Shown in pieces: positions 61,059-64,000 of a DNA stretch of 64,000 nt. Each line of letters starts with the position of its first letter. Positions within the stretch are counted from its first letter, which is position 1. The stretch spans positions 372,001 through 436,000 of the forward strand of contig NZ_FZOY01000002.1 of the NCBI RefSeq assembly GCF_900188335.1, written 5' to 3'. This DNA comes from Tropicimonas sediminicola (lineage in GTDB: Bacteria; Pseudomonadota; Alphaproteobacteria; Rhodobacterales; Rhodobacteraceae). A program made the translations under genes and the position numbers. The notes under the pieces were generated by a model. The model saw nothing but the letters and a program-made list of their open reading frames with translations. It did not search any database and was not told the origin of the DNA.

Positions 61059-61284
61059 CGTCTCCCCCTCCCCCGCCCAGACATGCACGACCAGAGACAC
61101 GGCCCGCAAGTCGTTGGTCCGGCCCTGGTCCGTTGCATCCGCTCTCCAGCGAAGGATCCGAAGCATAGGAAACACGGACGGAGACGCTGGACACACGCGC
61201 CATCCAGCCGGATTTTCGGTTGCTGGATGGCTGGTTACAGCATTGGGGGAACTGCCCGGCTCGCATACTGGCCCAAGGCACGTT

Positions 61285-62049
61285 ATGAGAACGCTGCCGG
61301 AATTGGAGCAACGATTGACCGAACTTCCAAGGATCATCCTGAAGCTCGACGACGCTGGCGCGGAGAGCGACGTCGCTCCGGCGTGCTGGCGCGAGACGAT
61401 GGACGTGCTGAACGAGCAGCGGGTCGTCGCCTCACTCGGAGTGATCGGGCGCGGGCTGGAAATGCCGGGAGAGGCCTTCCTGGATTGGCTGACGGATCAA
61501 TCGGCAACGGGCCACGAGATCTGGAACCATGGATATGCGCACGACCGTCCGGAGGATGCGCAGCCTCTCGACGGCCAGCAGGGCGCCGAGTTCCGCGGGA
61601 CGTCTTTCGGCCATCAACTTGCGGCGTTGCGACGGACGCAAGAGCTTGCCCGGCGCCGACTGGGCCTGACGCTGGCAACGTTCGGCGCTCCGTTCAATGC
61701 CACGGACCAAGCCACTGTTTCCGCGATGCATTCGGTCGAGGAACTCGAAGTCTGGCTGTTCAAGGAGACCCCGTTCCCGACCTCGAAGCGGGTTCTTCAT
61801 CGCATCCCAGAGGTGAACATCGAATACCCGGTCCATGTGCCCGACTACGAGGCGTTCCGGCGGGGCTTCGACCGGCATCTGGACAAGCAGGTGCTTGTTC
61901 TCCAAGGGCATCCGAACAGTTGGTTCGGAGACCGCAGCCGGTTTGCCGCGTTCACGAGAATCGTCCGGTTCCTCGTCGATCAGAAGGCGGTTTTCCTGAC
62001 GCCCCGTGAATGGGCCACAGGCCTTTCGCCGTCGACGTCCGAGGGTTGA
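61285..62049 (+). CDS. NodB-like polysaccharide deacetylase-family protein
   Basis: A 254-residue protein with a reduced NodB pattern: IILKLDDAGAE (about 17-27) supplies the Asp-Asp pair, WNHGYAHDRP (about 77-86) the H-x3-H metal histidines, and VLQGHPNSWFGD a late catalytic-type His. No signal peptide or membrane anchor is seen, so it appears cytoplasmic, unlike most peptidoglycan or chitin deacetylases. Substrate unknown. Weak AAGG ribosome site before ATG 61285. Confidence 0.75.
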   Translation: MRTLPELEQRLTELPRIILKLDDAGAESDVAPACWRETMDVLNEQRVVASLGVIGRGLEMPGEAFLDWLTDQSATGHEIWNHGYAHDRPEDAQPLDGQQGAEFRGTSFGHQLAALRRTQELARRRLGLTLATFGAPFNATDQATVSAMHSVEELEVWLFKETPFPTSKRVLHRIPEVNIEYPVHVPDYEAFRRGFDRHLDKQVLVLQGHPNSWFGDRSRFAAFTRIVRFLVDQKAVFLTPREWATGLSPSTSEG

Positions 62050-62178
62050 AACGCACCCTGCTCCGCGAGCTGGCGGCATGTCCCCCGGCCGTTGCAGTCG
62101 GCGCGCGACAGGGGATCTGAGCATCCGCCCCCTTCCACCTGCGCGCGCCCGTCCACGGCATCGGAACGGGCACCGGCG

Positions 62179-63072
62179 TCATGCCGATCCTGCAGGAAAC
62201 CGCTGAGACTGGCTCCAGTGCCGAGGCGACTGCCCGTACATGCGCTTGAACTCGCGGCTGAACTGGGAGGAACTCACGTATCCCACATCCATCGCCGCCT
62301 CGTTCACGGTCATGCCGCCGGCAATCCGCATCGCGGCATTGTTCAGCCGCATGGATTTGACGAACTGGATGGGCGACATGGTGGTCGCCTGTTTGAACTT
62401 GCGGTGAAACACGGCACGGCTCATGCCCACCTGCGCGGCCATATCGTCGATGGTGACCGGTTCGTTCAAGCGGGAGGACAGAAACTCGATCGTCCGGGCG
62501 ATCTCGTTGCCGACACCAAAGGCCCGCCGCGCCGCCGCCCCCGCCTCGCCTTTCAGAACGGCGTAGTAGAGCTCTCGCAGACGACCATCTCCGAGGACGG
62601 TCCGGTCGGTCGGGCTGTCCAGCAGCTGCAGCAGCCGCAGCAGTGCGTCGGTGAACGCATCATCCCAGCGAGCCAGGGTGAGCCCCTGCGGGAGCGGCCC
62701 GCCCTTCGGGCTACGGATGGCGCCCGCGGCGTTTTCCATCTCGATCGCGAGTTCGGTCATGACCCGCGTGTTCAGCGAGATCAGCACCCCGAGGAGCGGC
62801 GTTTCAGGGGACGCCTCGGGCGTGCCCGCCTCTACCGGCATCGTCATCGGGCAGCACATGTATCGCGTGCTGTCGTAGAGGTGCCTTTCGCCGTCCAGGA
62901 TCGCCTCCTTGGACCCGCTCACGACGGCCACGACGCAGGGCTCGTAGACCGCGGGGGCGCAGCGAAGCGCTTCGGTGACCCGAAAAAGCTGTACGCCCCT
63001 GATCCCGGTCTCGACGGTGCCAGCCGCGCTGACCCGGCGCTCGATGAGGTGCTTGATCCGTTCCTTGCTCAT
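62179..63072 (-). CDS. AraC-family transcriptional regulator (AraC_N type)
   Basis: A 297-residue regulator with an N-terminal cupin-like AraC_N domain (about 25-170; PCVVAVVSGSKEAILDGE) and two C-terminal helix-turn-helix motifs: VTIDDMAAQVGMSRAVFHRKFKQATTMSP and VNEAAMDVGYVSSSQFSREFKRMYGQSP (about 205-285). This subgroup usually controls a neighbouring oxidoreductase. It is divergent from the SDR gene; paired direct repeats lie between them. Confidence 0.92.
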   Translation of the reverse strand: MSKERIKHLIERRVSAAGTVETGIRGVQLFRVTEALRCAPAVYEPCVVAVVSGSKEAILDGERHLYDSTRYMCCPMTMPVEAGTPEASPETPLLGVLISLNTRVMTELAIEMENAAGAIRSPKGGPLPQGLTLARWDDAFTDALLRLLQLLDSPTDRTVLGDGRLRELYYAVLKGEAGAAARRAFGVGNEIARTIEFLSSRLNEPVTIDDMAAQVGMSRAVFHRKFKQATTMSPIQFVKSMRLNNAAMRIAGGMTVNEAAMDVGYVSSSQFSREFKRMYGQSPRHWSQSQRFPAGSA

Positions 63073-63128
63073 GAGACCGATCTAGCGCCGCTTGATGTCA
63101 CCATTCAATACACGCGAGACGATCAGGC

Positions 63129-63148
63129 ATGTATTCGAGATGTATTCG
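63129..63148 (+). promoter_or_regulatory. Tandem half-sites between araC-type gene and SDR gene
   Basis: ATGTATTCG occurs twice, 11 bases apart start to start (63129-63137 and 63140-63148), one helical turn, the form of an AraC-family binding site. It lies about 96 bases before the SDR start and 57 bases from the regulator start, so it could serve both. Confidence 0.6.
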
Positions 63149-63243
63149 CCTGTTTTGCGACGATGCCCGCGTCTAACTGATGCTCCAGACAAGACGAACA
63201 CACCCCACACAAGCAGCCAGCCGTGGCTGACAGGAGCATTTAA

Positions 63244-64000
63244 ATGGCAGATACACGATTTGGCCCCAAGGGCTGGACCCCGGACCGCCTTGGCGACCTT
63301 TCCGGCAAGACCTACCTCATCACCGGCGCCAACGCCGGGGCCGGCTTTCAGGCGGCGCGGACGCTGCTGGCCAAGGGTGCCGGAGTCGTCATGCTGAACC
63401 GCAGCGCCGAGAAATCCGCCGCTGCAGAGGCTGACCTCAGGAAAGAGTTCGGCGCTGGCGCCGAGCTGACCTTTGTCCGCATGGACCTCGCCTCGCTCGC
63501 CAGCGTGCGGGAGGCCGCGGCGGACGTCCTGAAGACGGTTCCACGGATCGACGCCCTGATCTGCAACGCCGCCATCGCGCAGGTGCCGACGCAGAAGCTC
63601 ACCGTGGACGGGTTCGAGAGCATGCTCGGCACGAACCACTACGGCCATTTCCTTCTGTGCGGCCTGCTCTTCGAACGGATCGAGGCATCGAAGGGCCGGA
63701 TCGTGGTCGTCTCGAGCCTCGGCTACACCATGGGGATCAAGACCATCCAGTTCGACGACATGAACTGGGACAGGAACTACCACCAGAACAAGACCTACTC
63801 CCAGAGCAAGCTGGCGCAGATGATGTTTGCCTACGAGTTGCAGGACCGGCTTGCAGCGGCCGGGAACACGGACGTCGAGGTCTATGTCTGCCACCCCGGC
63901 TCGTCGCGCACCTCTCTCATAACAACCAGCGGCAACCTGGCGACGCGGATCATGTTCGGGCTCATGTCGCTGTCTCCGATGGTGCAATCGGCCGAGAAGG
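63244..64000 (+). CDS. Short-chain dehydrogenase/reductase, N-terminal part (cut by window edge)
   Basis: About 252 codons are visible without a stop. TGANAGAGFQAAR (about residues 24-36) is the cofactor motif T-G-x3-G-x-G, ICNAAIA (about 100-106) the N-A-A-x strand, and TYSQSKLAQM (about 178-187) the catalytic Y-x3-K. The long form and TNHYGHFLL segment resemble retinol-dehydrogenase or protochlorophyllide-reductase-like SDRs. Substrate unknown. ATG follows AGGAG. Probably under the divergent AraC-type regulator. Confidence 0.9.
   Translation, partial: MADTRFGPKGWTPDRLGDLSGKTYLITGANAGAGFQAARTLLAKGAGVVMLNRSAEKSAAAEADLRKEFGAGAELTFVRMDLASLASVREAAADVLKTVPRIDALICNAAIAQVPTQKLTVDGFESMLGTNHYGHFLLCGLLFERIEASKGRIVVVSSLGYTMGIKTIQFDDMNWDRNYHQNKTYSQSKLAQMMFAYELQDRLAAAGNTDVEVYVCHPGSSRTSLITTSGNLATRIMFGLMSLSPMVQSAEK

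Noticed and set aside
59550-62009. An 819-codon plus-strand frame across the GMC oxidoreductase
   Set aside because: It is antisense to a gene with intact FAD and catalytic motifs and runs through a divergent promoter region.
56220-64000. An integrative element bounded by the tRNA-Gln 3-prime end
   Set aside because: No integrase gene and no second copy of the tRNA end was seen in the window.

Overview
The window is chromosomal DNA from a high-GC alphaproteobacterium, most probably a member of the Rhodobacteraceae (Roseobacter group). This rests on lineage-typical genes (Alph_Pro_TM/TIGR02186, DUF1150 beside Hsp20, DUF1467 beside methylmalonyl-CoA epimerase, a divergent lrp-trxB pair), on a candidate Irr (ICE-box) site before nfu, and on an intergenic palindromic repeat of a style I associate with this family. 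No phage genes, intact insertion sequences or CRISPR arrays were seen.

Region 1 (1-18.5 kb) is a vitamin B12 and cobalt island. A cobalamin riboswitch leads cobW-GNAT-cobN on the minus strand, preceded by cbiD-cobK; cobA-cobB run the other way. A tightly overlapping minus-strand operon, cbiX - (N-terminal domain)-cobH - cobL - cobI - cbiG/cobJ - cobM, has overlapping stop and start codons at every junction. Divergent from it, a second cobalamin riboswitch leads an ECF metal transporter of NikK-CbiM-NikL-CbiQ-CbiO layout, which that control makes a cobalt importer. The pathway is a mosaic: CbiX, CbiD and CbiG belong to the early-cobalt (anaerobic-type) route, CobN to the late-cobalt (aerobic-type) route.

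Region 2 (18.6-33.4 kb) is mostly core genome: a rhomboid homologue without its catalytic residues, trpS, an ilvE-type aminotransferase coupled to an unknown membrane protein, a Usp protein, nfu-tsaB-rimI, a complete BMP-type nucleoside ABC importer, a TSUP permease with a TIGR02186 partner, and divergent lrp/trxB.

Region 3 (33.4-51.4 kb) holds a sulfate-activation enzyme (Sat-CysC) read in one frame with an N-terminal MarR-type winged helix and preceded by a perfect 14-bp palindrome, hsp20-DUF1150 with a candidate heat-shock promoter, purE-(P5C-reductase-like)-purK, a histone-deacetylase-family hydrolase, a nitroreductase, an EI24 membrane protein, methylmalonyl-CoA epimerase, an orphan response regulator, a DUF1800-DUF1501 pair, aspS, and an SseB-like/uracil-DNA-glycosylase pair.

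Region 4 (51.4-64 kb) looks more accessory: an arsR-type repressor with its own palindromic operator and a metal/metalloid permease; a KDO-linked capsule export cluster (kpsT-kpsE-kdsA); tRNA-Gln(UUG); then an unresolved stretch, a secreted alkaline-phosphatase-superfamily enzyme, a decayed 2-oxoacid dehydrogenase E1-beta pseudogene, a GMC oxidoreductase, a NodB-like deacetylase, an AraC regulator and a divergent SDR that runs off the end.
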